Assembly (NCBI GenBank): GCA_965233705.1
Contig: CBDDTF010000001.1
Location: 434,001 to 498,000 of the forward strand
Direction: 5' to 3'
DNA: 64,000 nucleotides
DNA from: Algihabitans sp965233705
GTDB lineage: Bacteria; Pseudomonadota; Alphaproteobacteria; Kiloniellales; DSM-21159
Positions 7,859 through 18,431 of the stretch are shown here, piece by piece. Position numbers and translations under genes: made by a program. Below the pieces are notes generated by a model. The model was not told the DNA's origin, ran no database searches, and saw only the letters and a list, made by a program, of their open reading frames with translations. Positions within the stretch are counted from its first letter, which is position 1. Every line of letters begins with the position of its first letter.

Positions 7859-9352
7859 TTACCTCCCCGCACCGGGTGCGGCGACCGGCCCCGCCCCGTC
7901 GGGGTGCGCCCCGTCTGGGTGTGCCCCGTCTGGATGTGCCCCGTCCGGGTGTGCCCCGCCTGGCTCCACCGTCTCGGGGCCGTCGGCGCCCTCCGCCGCC
8001 AGCCGCCGGGCCAGCCAGCCCGCCGTGCGCAGCAGCCGCGCGTCGTCGCGCCGCGGCCCGACGAGCTGCACGCCCAGCGGCAGCCCCTCGGCCTCCAGCA
8101 GCGGCAGGCTGACGCTGGGCACGCCGAGATAGGTCCACAGCGCGCAGAAGGCCGGTGCGCCGGTGCTCTCCAGACCCAGCGGCGCCACCCCCGTGGTCGC
8201 CGGCGTGACGATCGCGTCGTAACGCTGGAAGATCTGCGCCAGGCCGGCGTTGAGCGGTTCGACCATGTCGCGCGCCCGGTTGTAGTCGACGGCGGTGACC
8301 GCCCGCCCCTCCGCCACCAGCTCGCGCAGGGCCGGGCTGATCGTCTCGCCGGCCCGCTCGACGATCGGGCCGTAGCTCTTGGCGATGTCGGCGAGTTGGA
8401 TCAGCCGCTGCCAGTCGAGCGCCTGGGCGAAGATCGCCGGCAGCTCGACGCTGTCGAGCGCGTCGCCCAGCGCCGCGCGCAGCTCGCCGAAGGCGGCGCG
8501 GGTGACGGCCTCGGCCTGCGGCCAGGCCGGCGATTCGACGAAGCAGAGCTGCGGGCGCAGCGGCGGCGGCTCGGCCGCGATGCGGGTCAGCGGCGGACGG
8601 CTGCGCGGCCAGCTATCCGGGTCCCGGGCGTCGCTGGCGGCCATGACCTCGGTGACCAGCGCCAGGTCCTCCAGGCTGCGTGCGAAGCTGCCGACCGTGT
8701 CGAGCGGCGGCGACTGGCTGAGGACGCCGTGGCGCGAGACCAGCCCGAAGCTGGGCTTGCTCCCCCAGACGCCGCAGTAGGCCGCCGGCCGGATCACCGA
8801 GCCGGCCGTCTGGGTGCCCAGCGCCAGCGGCACCATCTCCGCCGCCACCGCCGCCGCCGAGCCGCTCGACGAGCCGCCGGGGCTGCGCCGGGGATCGCGC
8901 GGGTTGCGCGTCTTGCCCGGCGTGAAGACGGCCAGCTCCGTGGTCACCGTCTTGCCGAGAATCACCGCGCCGGCGTCGCGCAGGGCGCTCACGCAGGCCG
9001 CGTCCCGCCCGGGATTGCGGCCCGAGAAGGCCGGCGTGCCGTACTCGCAGGGCAGCCCGGCCACATCGATGACGTCCTTCACCGCCACCGGCACGCCGTG
9101 CAGCGGGCCGATGCCCCGGCCGCTCGCCCGCTGCCGGTCGGCCTGCCGCGCCTGGCGCAGCGCCAGCTCCGGGTCGAGCTGGGCGAAGGCCGCGACCTCC
9201 GGCTCCAGCGCGGCGATCCGCTCCAGACAGGCGCCCACCAGGGCCTCGGAGGTGAGCGCACCCTCGGCGATGCGCCGCGCCGCCGCGCCGGCCCCCAGTT
9301 GCCAGAGCGCCTCGGCCGCGGCCGGCCTGCTCTGCGTGCGCCGCCCGCTCAT
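7859..9352 (-). CDS. Amidase (amidase-signature family)
   Basis: A 497-residue hydrolase of the Ser-cisSer-Lys family, related to GatA and to amidases acting on small amides. The triad is visible: Lys in GVPVAVKDVID near residue 80, Ser in RRSPGGSSSGSAAAV near 150, and Ser in LGTQTAGSVIRPAAYCG near 175. The ATG at 9352 overlaps the dctM stop (ATGA). It is therefore co-translated with a TRAP importer and probably acts on the imported compound rather than on Gln-tRNA; no gatB or gatC is nearby. The C-terminus carries four GAHPD repeats plus a Pro/Ala tail from a 15-bp array. Confidence 0.92.
   Translation of the reverse strand: MSGRRTQSRPAAAEALWQLGAGAAARRIAEGALTSEALVGACLERIAALEPEVAAFAQLDPELALRQARQADRQRASGRGIGPLHGVPVAVKDVIDVAGLPCEYGTPAFSGRNPGRDAACVSALRDAGAVILGKTVTTELAVFTPGKTRNPRDPRRSPGGSSSGSAAAVAAEMVPLALGTQTAGSVIRPAAYCGVWGSKPSFGLVSRHGVLSQSPPLDTVGSFARSLEDLALVTEVMAASDARDPDSWPRSRPPLTRIAAEPPPLRPQLCFVESPAWPQAEAVTRAAFGELRAALGDALDSVELPAIFAQALDWQRLIQLADIAKSYGPIVERAGETISPALRELVAEGRAVTAVDYNRARDMVEPLNAGLAQIFQRYDAIVTPATTGVAPLGLESTGAPAFCALWTYLGVPSVSLPLLEAEGLPLGVQLVGPRRDDARLLRTAGWLARRLAAEGADGPETVEPGGAHPDGAHPDGAHPDGAHPDGAGPVAAPGAGR
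7894..7968 (-). repeat. 15-bp tandem repeat at the amidase C-terminus (5 units)
   Basis: Five units of CCCCGTCTGGGTGTG type (plus-strand sense) encode GAHPD pentapeptides just before the amidase stop. Only a short tail of about 10 residues follows. Confidence 0.85.
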
Positions 9353-11169
9353 GGCCCGTAGATCGCCTCGGGCAGCCACAGGGCGATGCCCGGGAAGAGG
9401 TAGAGCAGAAGCATGGCCAGGAAGACCATGGAGAGGAACGGCAGGACGCCGCGGAAGATCTCGATCAGGCTGACATGGGGTGGCGCCACCCCCTTGAGAT
9501 AGTAGGCCGCCATGGCCATCGGCGGCGTCAGGAAGGAGGTCTGCAGGTTGAGCGCGATCAGGATGCCGAAGAACAGCGGGTCGACGTCGAAGATCGCCAG
9601 CAGCGGCAGGAAGATCGGCACGAAGATGATGATGATCTCCGACCACTCCAGCGGCCAGCCCAGCAGGAAGATGATGAGCTGCGCCAGGACCAGGAACATC
9701 CAGGGCTCCAGGTCCATGGAGACGATCACCTCCTTGATCAGCGTCTCGCCGCCCAGGTAGGAGAAGATCGAGGAGAAGGTCCAGGAGCCGACGAAGAGCC
9801 AGCAGACCATGGCCGAGGTGCGCACCGTCAGGTAGACCGACTCCCGCAGCTTGTCCTCGTCGATGATGCGCCAGCCGGTGTAGGCGAAGGCGCCGAGGAA
9901 GAAGCCGATGGCCAGCGCCTCGTCGCTGGTCTGGTGATCGGCGAAGACGGGGTTGAGCTGCAGCCCCACGAAGAGCAGCAGGTAGACCAGCGCGCCGGCC
10001 AGACCGATGACCACGCCCTTGCCGGCGAAGGCGAAGATCCGCGCCATGTCCTGCGAGCCCGGCAGCAGGGCCGCCGGCAGCAGCCGGCGCTGGGCCAGCA
10101 GGCCGATCGCCAGGGCGGCGGGGATCGCGATCCAGCCGGTCAGCAGGAAGCCCGGCTCCTCCGGCGGCACCGCCCCGCCGGCGATCAGGATCTCGCGCAG
10201 GATCAGATAGAGCGCGCCGAGCAGCAGCACCGCCCAGGCGCCGTAGCCGAGCAGAAAGAGCCCGTCGTCGCGCCGGGTCCAGGCCAGCTCTGCCCAGGGT
10301 GCGCGCTCGCGCCCGCCATTGATCGCCGCGATGCGGTAGGCGATCGCCAGGAACATACCGCCGAGCGCGCCGACCGCCGCCGCCTCCGACGGCGTGGCCA
10401 GGCCGAGCAGGATGGCGCCGAGCACCGACACGATCAGGAAGAACAGCGGGAAGAAGGAGGTGGCGACCATGCGCAGCACCTCGCCGGTGCCGACGTCCGG
10501 CAGGTCCTCGGCGCGCGGCTTCGGCGCGATCCTCGGATTGAGCAGGGCGCGGCCGAGCACGTAGGCGATGTAGAGCCCGGCCAGCATGAAGCCCGGCAGC
10601 AGCGCGCCGGCATAGAGCTTGACGACCGAGACGTTGGAGGTGGCCGAGTAGACGATCAGCATGATCGACGGCGGGATCAGGATGCCCAGGCAGCCGCCGG
10701 CGCAGATCACCCCCGAGGCGAAGCCGGTGTTGTAGCGCGCCTTGAGCATCGCCGGGTAGGCGAGCAGGCCCATCAGGGTGACCACCGCGCCGATGATGCC
10801 GGTCGCCGTGGCGAAGAGCGCGCAGGTGATCAGCGCCGCCACCGCCATCGAACCGGGCAGCCAGCGCGCCGCCACGTTGAGGGTGTAGAACAGCCGGTCG
10901 ACGATGTTCGCCCGTTCGACGATGTAGCCCATGAAGAGGAACAGGGGCACCGCCGTCAGCACGTCGTTGGCCATGACCGAATAGGTCTGGTTGACCAGCA
11001 GGTCGAACACCCGGTTGTCGACCAGCGAGCGCATCCGCTCCGCATCGAAGTAGGCGTAGTAGCCGAAGCCCACGCCCATCGCCATCAGCGTGAAGGCGAT
11101 CGGGAACCCCAGAAGAATGACCAGGATGAAGATCCCGAGCATCATCACCGCGATCTGCGGATCAGTCAT
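9349..11169 (-). CDS. dctM: TRAP transporter large permease (DctM type, long form)
   Basis: A 606-residue membrane protein of the tripartite ATP-independent periplasmic transport family, about 180 residues longer than the usual DctM. The family core is seen in GTPSEAAAVG-like LATPSEAAAVGALG, GGCLGILIPPSIMLIVY and NLQTSFLTPPMAMAAYYLKG. The extra length is a hydrophobic central insert (GYGAWAVLLLGALYLILREI onward), as in the mannitol/chloroaromatic-type large subunits. It works with DctQ and the DctP-type binding protein to import a carboxylate-like solute by sodium or proton symport. The ATG at 11169 overlaps the dctQ stop by 8 bp and its own stop overlaps the amidase start. Confidence 0.93.
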   Translation of the reverse strand: MTDPQIAVMMLGIFILVILLGFPIAFTLMAMGVGFGYYAYFDAERMRSLVDNRVFDLLVNQTYSVMANDVLTAVPLFLFMGYIVERANIVDRLFYTLNVAARWLPGSMAVAALITCALFATATGIIGAVVTLMGLLAYPAMLKARYNTGFASGVICAGGCLGILIPPSIMLIVYSATSNVSVVKLYAGALLPGFMLAGLYIAYVLGRALLNPRIAPKPRAEDLPDVGTGEVLRMVATSFFPLFFLIVSVLGAILLGLATPSEAAAVGALGGMFLAIAYRIAAINGGRERAPWAELAWTRRDDGLFLLGYGAWAVLLLGALYLILREILIAGGAVPPEEPGFLLTGWIAIPAALAIGLLAQRRLLPAALLPGSQDMARIFAFAGKGVVIGLAGALVYLLLFVGLQLNPVFADHQTSDEALAIGFFLGAFAYTGWRIIDEDKLRESVYLTVRTSAMVCWLFVGSWTFSSIFSYLGGETLIKEVIVSMDLEPWMFLVLAQLIIFLLGWPLEWSEIIIIFVPIFLPLLAIFDVDPLFFGILIALNLQTSFLTPPMAMAAYYLKGVAPPHVSLIEIFRGVLPFLSMVFLAMLLLYLFPGIALWLPEAIYGP

Positions 11170-11914
11170 CCCGCCTGTCCTCCCCCCGCGTGGTCCGACC
11201 CGGCCCCTCCTGCGCCTCCCCCTCTTGCGGCGCCCCCTCCTGCGGTGCCCCCTCCTGCGGTGCCCCGTCCTGCGGTGCCCCGTCTTCCGGCGACTTGGCG
11301 CCGCGACGCGGCTGCAGCACGTCGACGGCCTCGCTGCCGTGGTGCAGCACGTCGCGTTCGCGCTCGCGCAGCAGCACCTGCTCCAGCTCCTCCACATCCT
11401 CCTGATGCTTCGGCCAGGCGCCGCGGCGCAGGCAGATCAGGCAGCGGCAGACCTGGGCCAGCCCCTGGATGAACAGCAGGAGGCCGGCCGCCACGATGAC
11501 CAGCTTGAACTGGAAGATCGGCACGTTGGCCGGGCTCATCACGCTGACTTCCTGGTAGCGCAGCGAGCGCTCGGCGTATTTCCAGCCGGCGAAGATCAGG
11601 GCCAGCACGCCGGGGAAGAAGAAGATCAGGTAGAGAATCAGCTCGACCGTCGCCTGGACCTTCGGCGGCCACAGCCGGAACAGCACGTCGCCGCGCACAT
11701 GGCCGTCGCGCGACAGGGTGTAGGCCCCGGCCATCATGAACAGCGTGCCGTACATCATGTAGGAGATGTCGAAGGCCCAGGAGGTCGGGTCGCGCAGCAC
11801 GTAGCGCACGAAGACCTCGTAGCCGACGCCGACCGTCATGATGATGATGGTCCAGGAAAAGGCCTTGCCCACCCACGAGGTGATGGTGTCGACCGCATTG
11901 ATGAAGCGTTCCAC
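11162..11914 (-). CDS. dctQ: TRAP transporter small permease (DctQ type)
   Basis: A 250-residue protein with four membrane segments in its first 170 residues (SWTIIIMTVGVGYEVFVRYV, the DISYMMYGTLFMMAGAYTLS region, VELILYLIFFFPGVLALIFA, LVIVAAGLLLFIQGLAQVCR). It also has the HVRGDV motif typical of DctQ. It pairs with DctM of the same operon. The cytoplasmic tail is unusual: charged, then GAPQE pentapeptide repeats from a 15-bp array, ending in Arg/Asp-rich sequence. The 192-bp gap upstream, with a hairpin, separates it from dctP. Confidence 0.92.
   Translation of the reverse strand: MERFINAVDTITSWVGKAFSWTIIIMTVGVGYEVFVRYVLRDPTSWAFDISYMMYGTLFMMAGAYTLSRDGHVRGDVLFRLWPPKVQATVELILYLIFFFPGVLALIFAGWKYAERSLRYQEVSVMSPANVPIFQFKLVIVAAGLLLFIQGLAQVCRCLICLRRGAWPKHQEDVEELEQVLLRERERDVLHHGSEAVDVLQPRRGAKSPEDGAPQDGAPQEGAPQEGAPQEGEAQEGPGRTTRGEDRRDD
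11208..11297 (-). repeat. 15-bp tandem repeat at the DctQ C-terminus (about 6 units)
   Basis: Units of TCCTGCGGTGCCCCC (plus-strand sense), the central three nearly identical and the outer ones diverged, encode GAPQE/GAPQD repeats in the DctQ tail. Confidence 0.85.
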
Positions 11915-12053
11915 CGTGCTTCCCTTCCTCCGGAGGCGACCGCCGCGGGGCGCGCCGGTGCGACCGCGGCCGTAGAGGGCTTTGCCGCCGGCGCGGGCCG
12001 GCCGGAGCGAAGTGCCGCCGCCGGCGGCCGACCCGCACGCCGACCCAGGCGCG

Positions 12054-12081
12054 GGAAACGGCGCCCGCAGACGCCGTTTCC
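12054..12081 (-). terminator. Hairpin between dctP and dctQ
   Basis: A perfect 10-bp inverted repeat (GGAAACGGCG / CGCCGTTTCC) with an 8-base loop lies in the gap between binding-protein and permease genes. No T-run follows on the minus strand, so partial attenuation or mRNA 3'-end protection of the binding-protein message is likelier than full termination. Confidence 0.55.
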
Positions 12082-12106
12082 TCTCTCGCGTCCCCCGCGA
12101 GCGGCG

Positions 12107-13246
12107 CTAGAAGCCGAGCCGGTCCGGGAAGTAGTGGTTGTAGGCCAGCTTGTAGTCGGCCGCGTTCATCAGCGCGTAGTAAGCGACCCGTTCGGCCCAG
12201 TCCTTCTGACTCGCCACCACCTTAGAGAAGTATTCGTCCGACTCCAGGTCGGCCAGCACTTCGTCCCAGGACTCGAGCTGCGCGGCCATCACCGATTCCG
12301 GCGTGCGGTGGACCTCCACCCCGTCCTCGTTGATCAGGGCCTGCAGGTCCGCCGAGTAGCGGTCCATGGCCATGCCGAAATTGGCGGTGTTGGCGGCCTC
12401 GGCGGCGTACTCCAGGATCGCCTGGAGGTCGGGGTCGAGCTCCTCGAAGCGGTCCTTGTTGATCGGGATCTCGAAGAACTCCGCCGCCTGATGGTAGGAG
12501 CCCATCATGTAGACCTTGCGCACATCCTGGGCACCGAACTGGCGGTCGGAGGTGGGGTTGTTGAACTCGAAGGCCTCGATCACGCCGCGCTCCAGCGCCG
12601 GCACGATCTCGCCGCCGGGAAGCTGGGTGACGCTGACGCCGATGCCCTGCATGATGTCGGTGGCCAGGCCGACGGTGCGGTACTTCAGCCCCTGCATGTC
12701 GTCGATCGACTCGATCGGATCGGTGAACCAGCCCAGCGGCTGGGTCGGCATCGGCATGCAGAAGAAGCCGACGAGATTGAGCCCCAGGATGTCCTGGACC
12801 AGCTCGCGGTAGAGCTCCTTGCCGCCGCCGTATTGGATCCAGGCCAGCATCTCGGAGGCGTTGGCGCCGAACACCGGGCCGGTGCCGAACAGCGAGGCGG
12901 CCTTGTGCTTGCCGTACCAGTAGGCGCTGACCGTGTGCGCCATGTCGAGCACACCGTCGGCGCAGGCGTCCTGCACCTGGAAGGCCTTGACCACCGCGCC
13001 GGCCGGCAGCAGGTCGATCTTCAGGCGGCCGCCGGACATCGCCTCGACGCGCTCGACGTACTGCTGCGCCATCTCCTGGAACACGTTCGCGGCGCCCCAG
13101 GAGGACTGCATCTTCAAGGTGACCGGCGCCGCGCGGGAGATGTTCGGCATCGCCACTGCCGTCGCCGCGGCGGCGCCCGCGGCCGTGGCGCCGGTCTTCA
13201 AGAACCGGCGACGCCCGGCGGATTTCGGCTGTTCGTGCTGCTCCAT
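12107..13246 (-). CDS. dctP: TRAP transporter substrate-binding protein with Tat-type signal
   Basis: A 379-residue periplasmic binding protein of the DctP superfamily, closest in look to the long type (TakP/FcbT1-like, COG4663) that accompanies large DctM subunits. The N-terminus KSAGRRRFLKTGATAAGAAA is a twin-arginine signal, and the mature protein starts near APVTLKMQSSWG. Family landmarks are GGRLKIDLLPAGAVV, the conserved Arg region LKYRTVGLATDIM, and VEAFEFNNPTSDR-like IEAFEFNNPTSDR. The gene heads the operon dctP-dctQ-dctM-amidase-small membrane protein-dehydrogenase. GGGAGGAAG precedes the ATG. The ligand is likely an organic acid; its identity is unknown. Confidence 0.93.
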   Translation of the reverse strand: MEQHEQPKSAGRRRFLKTGATAAGAAAATAVAMPNISRAAPVTLKMQSSWGAANVFQEMAQQYVERVEAMSGGRLKIDLLPAGAVVKAFQVQDACADGVLDMAHTVSAYWYGKHKAASLFGTGPVFGANASEMLAWIQYGGGKELYRELVQDILGLNLVGFFCMPMPTQPLGWFTDPIESIDDMQGLKYRTVGLATDIMQGIGVSVTQLPGGEIVPALERGVIEAFEFNNPTSDRQFGAQDVRKVYMMGSYHQAAEFFEIPINKDRFEELDPDLQAILEYAAEAANTANFGMAMDRYSADLQALINEDGVEVHRTPESVMAAQLESWDEVLADLESDEYFSKVVASQKDWAERVAYYALMNAADYKLAYNHYFPDRLGF

Positions 13247-13630
13247 GGGTCTTCCTCCCTAGACGCTCCGGCTGAGCCGAGCTTTTTGCTTGTCTGCCGG
13301 CAGCGCGCATGAAGGAGCGCGGAGAAGGCGGCCCCCGCCGCCCGTCACAACCGCCAGCCGTCCAATCAGACCGGATCGGGGTCGGATTGACAATAGATTA
13401 TGTTAAGTTTTCGCCCTTAAGGGTTGTCTATCATCCTGATGACAAACCCGTTTTCCGCGTCGCATAGGTCGTATGCCGTGGCTGCGCCTCGCCGTCGGGA
13501 GCGCGCGCGCGGCACGCGGTTGAGCCGCGCGCCGGAGGGCCGCCGCAGCGCCCCCCCCGGGGCCCGGGGAGTCGCGCAGGTCTCGATTGCCGCGGCGGCG
13601 GACAGGCGAACCGCCCCCCGCTCGGCGCGC
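13247..13630 (-). promoter_or_regulatory. Intergenic promoter region of the TRAP-amidase operon
   Basis: This 384-bp gap holds no gene. It contains the dctP ribosome site and an AT-rich island at 13385-13450, exceptional in this DNA, which likely holds the promoter read leftward. Within it are the palindrome CCCTTAAGGG (13414-13423) and an imperfect dyad GGGTTGTC (13421-13428) / GACAAACCC (13441-13449), a candidate operator. I cannot fix exact -10/-35 boxes. The remainder is GC-rich, with a C-run near 13551-13566 downstream of the aconitase gene. Confidence 0.5.
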
Positions 13631-16423
<2,793 letters not shown>

Positions 16424-16523
16424 ATCGCGGCCTTCTGGCGGAACGGGATCGGGGGGCGACGCGGCGGCGGGCGTCACCGGCGGGCGTCACCGGCGGGCCG
16501 GCCCCGCGCCCCCGGTGCCGGAC

Positions 16524-16571
16524 GACATGCCGGACGACACGCCAGGCGACACGCCAGGCGACACGCCAGAC
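16524..16571. repeat. 12-bp tandem repeat (4 units), non-coding
   Basis: Units GACATGCCGGAC, GACACGCCAGGC, GACACGCCAGGC and GACACGCCAGAC lie head to tail in the aconitase leader, outside any gene I accept. Confidence 0.75.
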
Positions 16572-16647
16572 AACAGGCTCTGGCAGTGCGTCTGGTGCGA
16601 CGGCAGGCGCCGCATCGCTGTCTGGCATCCTGGCGTGCCCCCATAAA

Positions 16648-16659
16648 ACTGTCAACACT
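16648..16659. promoter_or_regulatory. Predicted GntR operator, site 1
   Basis: ACTGTCAACACT with the core TGT-N2-ACA, preceded by CCCCCATAAA. The same word recurs before the amidohydrolase gene and, inverted, before the lyase gene. The position between the divergent aconitase and gntR genes fits autoregulation. Confidence 0.65.
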
Positions 16660-16853
16660 TTGAGGTGAGAATCAGTTTATTTGGCCAAGAGCCCCCCTTT
16701 TGCTGTAGCCTCTGTCGACACTGCTGCGCTCAATACCGCACGATGCGGGGAGACGGTGGCCGCGCCTAGGCCCGGTCTCGAGACCCGCCGCGCGGCCGTA
16801 CCCCGCCCGCCCCCGCTGCCACGCTCCACAGCCGAGAGCCCGAACCGACCGCC

Positions 16854-17528
16854 ATGTCCTCCGAACAGCAGACCCTCGCCGACAAGGCCTTCGACAGTAT
16901 CTACGGGATGATCATGTCGGGCGAGCTGGCCCTGGGCGGCGTCGTCAACGAGGTCGCGCTGTCGCAGAAGCTGGAGATCGGGCGCGGCCCGATCCGCGAG
17001 GCGGTCCAGCGCCTGCAGGGCCTGCGGCTGGTCACCCGCGAGCCCTACATGCGCGCCCGCGTGGTCTCCCTGTCGGTGCGCGACATGATCGAGATCTTCC
17101 AGCTCCGCGAGGCCGCCGAAGGCATGGCCGCGCGCCTGGCGGCGCGCCACATGAGCGACGAGGAGATCGCCCGCCTGGTCGAGAACTTCGAGCGCCGGCG
17201 GGCCGGCATGCCCGGCCCGGACGGCCGCGCGCCCGACGTCTTCGACCTGCACGTCCAGATCGCCGAGGGGTCGGGTAACGAGCGCATCCGCCACCTGCTC
17301 TGCGAGGAGCTCTACTACCTGCTGCGGCTCTACCGCCGCCGCTCCGGCGCCCTGCCCGGCCGCCGCAGCGAGGCGCTGGATGAGCACTGGCAGATCCTGC
17401 GCGCGCTGCAGATCCGCGACCCCGCCCTGGCCGAATCGCTGATGCGCTCGCACATCGGCCGCGCCACCGAGCTGCTGCTGTCCACCCTGCCCGAGGACCC
17501 CCGACTGCAGGATGAGAGCGCGGCCTGA
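16854..17528 (+). CDS. GntR-family (FadR/FCD subgroup) transcriptional regulator
   Basis: A 224-residue DNA-binding protein with an N-terminal winged helix (VNEVALSQKLEIGRGPIREAVQRL, residues 28-52). An all-helical FCD ligand domain follows, with the metal-binding pattern in FDLHVQIAEGSGN, DEHWQILRAL and SHIGRATELL. FCD regulators usually sense small organic acids and bind short palindromes with a GT-N-AC core. The TGT-N2-ACA sites at 16648, 18057, 18336 and 29965 fit this, so it probably controls the surrounding catabolic units. It is followed 75 bp on by a SnoaL-like gene on the same strand. Confidence 0.93.
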   Translation: MSSEQQTLADKAFDSIYGMIMSGELALGGVVNEVALSQKLEIGRGPIREAVQRLQGLRLVTREPYMRARVVSLSVRDMIEIFQLREAAEGMAARLAARHMSDEEIARLVENFERRRAGMPGPDGRAPDVFDLHVQIAEGSGNERIRHLLCEELYYLLRLYRRRSGALPGRRSEALDEHWQILRALQIRDPALAESLMRSHIGRATELLLSTLPEDPRLQDESAA

Positions 17529-17603
17529 GCCTGCCGGCCTGTCCGCCGGCCGCTCTGCCGCCGGCCGCCCGTCCCACCGCACCGACCGACCCGAGGAGCC
17601 GCC

Positions 17604-17993
17604 ATGGACCCCGAGAGCCTCGTCCGCGACTATCTGGCCGCCAGCGCCGCCCGCGACACCGAGCGCGCGCAGCGCCACCTGGCCGAGTCCGCCGAGATCG
17701 TCTTTCCCGGCGGCGCCGAACGCCGCTCGGCGGCGGAGATCTTCGCCGGCTCCGCCCGCCGCTACCAGGCGGTCGACAAGCGCATCGAGCGGATCGACGT
17801 GGCGCCGGGCGACCGGCCGGGCGAGTCGGTCGTCTACTGCTTCGGCACGCTGTTCGGCGTCTGGGCCGACGGCACCCCCTTCGAGGGCATCCGCTTCATC
17901 GACCGCTTCGTGGTGCGCGACGGCAAGATCCACAGCCAGCTCGTCTGGAACGACACCGCCTTCGTGCGCCCGCCCCGGGCCGACGCCGCCTGA
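17604..17993 (+). CDS. SnoaL/NTF2-like small protein
   Basis: A 129-residue cone-shaped-fold (nuclear transport factor 2-like) protein. It begins with a helix (ESLVRDYLAASAARDTERAQRHL), then EIVFPGGAERRSAAEIFAG and the strand pattern GIRFIDRFVVRDGKIHSQLVWND near the C-terminus, typical of SnoaL-like domains. Members are ring isomerases, hydrolases or binding proteins, and the type of activity cannot be read from sequence. GAGGAG lies 8 bases before the ATG. It is placed directly after gntR and before the amidohydrolase, suggesting a role in the same pathway. Confidence 0.85.
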   Translation: MDPESLVRDYLAASAARDTERAQRHLAESAEIVFPGGAERRSAAEIFAGSARRYQAVDKRIERIDVAPGDRPGESVVYCFGTLFGVWADGTPFEGIRFIDRFVVRDGKIHSQLVWNDTAFVRPPRADAA

Positions 17994-18056
17994 CAGCCCC
18001 GGCGGGCCGCGAACGGCCCCGGGGAGAGCCGGCCGGGATTGCGCCGGACGGTCAAG

Positions 18057-18068
18057 ACTGTGAACAGT
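18057..18068. promoter_or_regulatory. Predicted GntR operator, site 2
   Basis: ACTGTGAACAGT is a perfect 5-bp-arm dyad around 2 bases, the most symmetric version of the TGT-N2-ACA word seen at the other three sites. Confidence 0.55.
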
Positions 18069-18335
18069 TCCCGTCGCGATCACACCTCCCGGCCGATGTG
18101 CTCAAGGCCGGCGAGCGCGGTGTTGCCGGCAAGGTGCCGGGCGCGACGCGCCGCGCGGCGAGCGCCGTCGGCGCAACGGCGCAGCATCAAAACCGGAGCG
18201 TAATCGGCGATTTTCATAGCACCTGGGAGGGCAACACCGCGGCGGCGCGCCGGCGGCTGCCCCGGCCCCGAACGCGCGACCGGGCACGGCCGCAGGAGGG
18301 GGTGATTGCGCCCCACGCTTGACAGCCCCCCATAA

Positions 18336-18347
18336 AGTGTTGACAGA
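18336..18347. promoter_or_regulatory. Predicted GntR operator, site 3
   Basis: AGTGTTGACAGA, preceded by CCCCCCATAA. The string CATAAAGTGTTGACAG matches the reverse complement of the site before the lyase gene (CATAAAAAGTGTTGACAG) except for two extra A residues. It lies about 85 bp upstream of the amidohydrolase start. Confidence 0.65.
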
Positions 18348-18431
18348 TTGCGTCGGGAGCGCGGCTCAAGGCCAGCGCCCCCCAAAACCGGCGCCGCGCA
18401 GGCCGCGCCGCAACAAGCCGAGTGGAGCGAA

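Larger units (their letters stand above)
16424..16853. promoter_or_regulatory. Divergent control region between aconitase and gntR
   Basis: A 430-bp gap without a gene. It holds a 13-bp doublet (GCGGGCGTCACCG) near 16469-16494, a 12-bp tandem array, the GntR-type operator at 16648-16659 and an AT-rich stretch (CAGTTTATTT, 16673-16682) that probably belongs to a promoter. The rest is GC-rich leader of gntR with no convincing ribosome site. Confidence 0.55.
17994..18431 (+). promoter_or_regulatory. Control region before the amidohydrolase gene
   Basis: This 438-bp gap holds no gene. It contains two operator-like dyads (18057-18068 and 18336-18347) and a second TTGACAG at 18319-18325, exactly 21 bp upstream of the TTGACAG at 18340-18346, so both would face the same side of the helix. 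A small AT-rich patch lies near 18185-18215. TTGACA matches a -35 box but no good -10 follows it. Confidence 0.55.

Noticed and set aside
18319..18347. TTGACA boxes at 18319 and 18340 as a standard sigma-70 promoter
   Set aside because: No acceptable -10 sequence lies 15-19 bp downstream of either, so I record them as operator-like words only.
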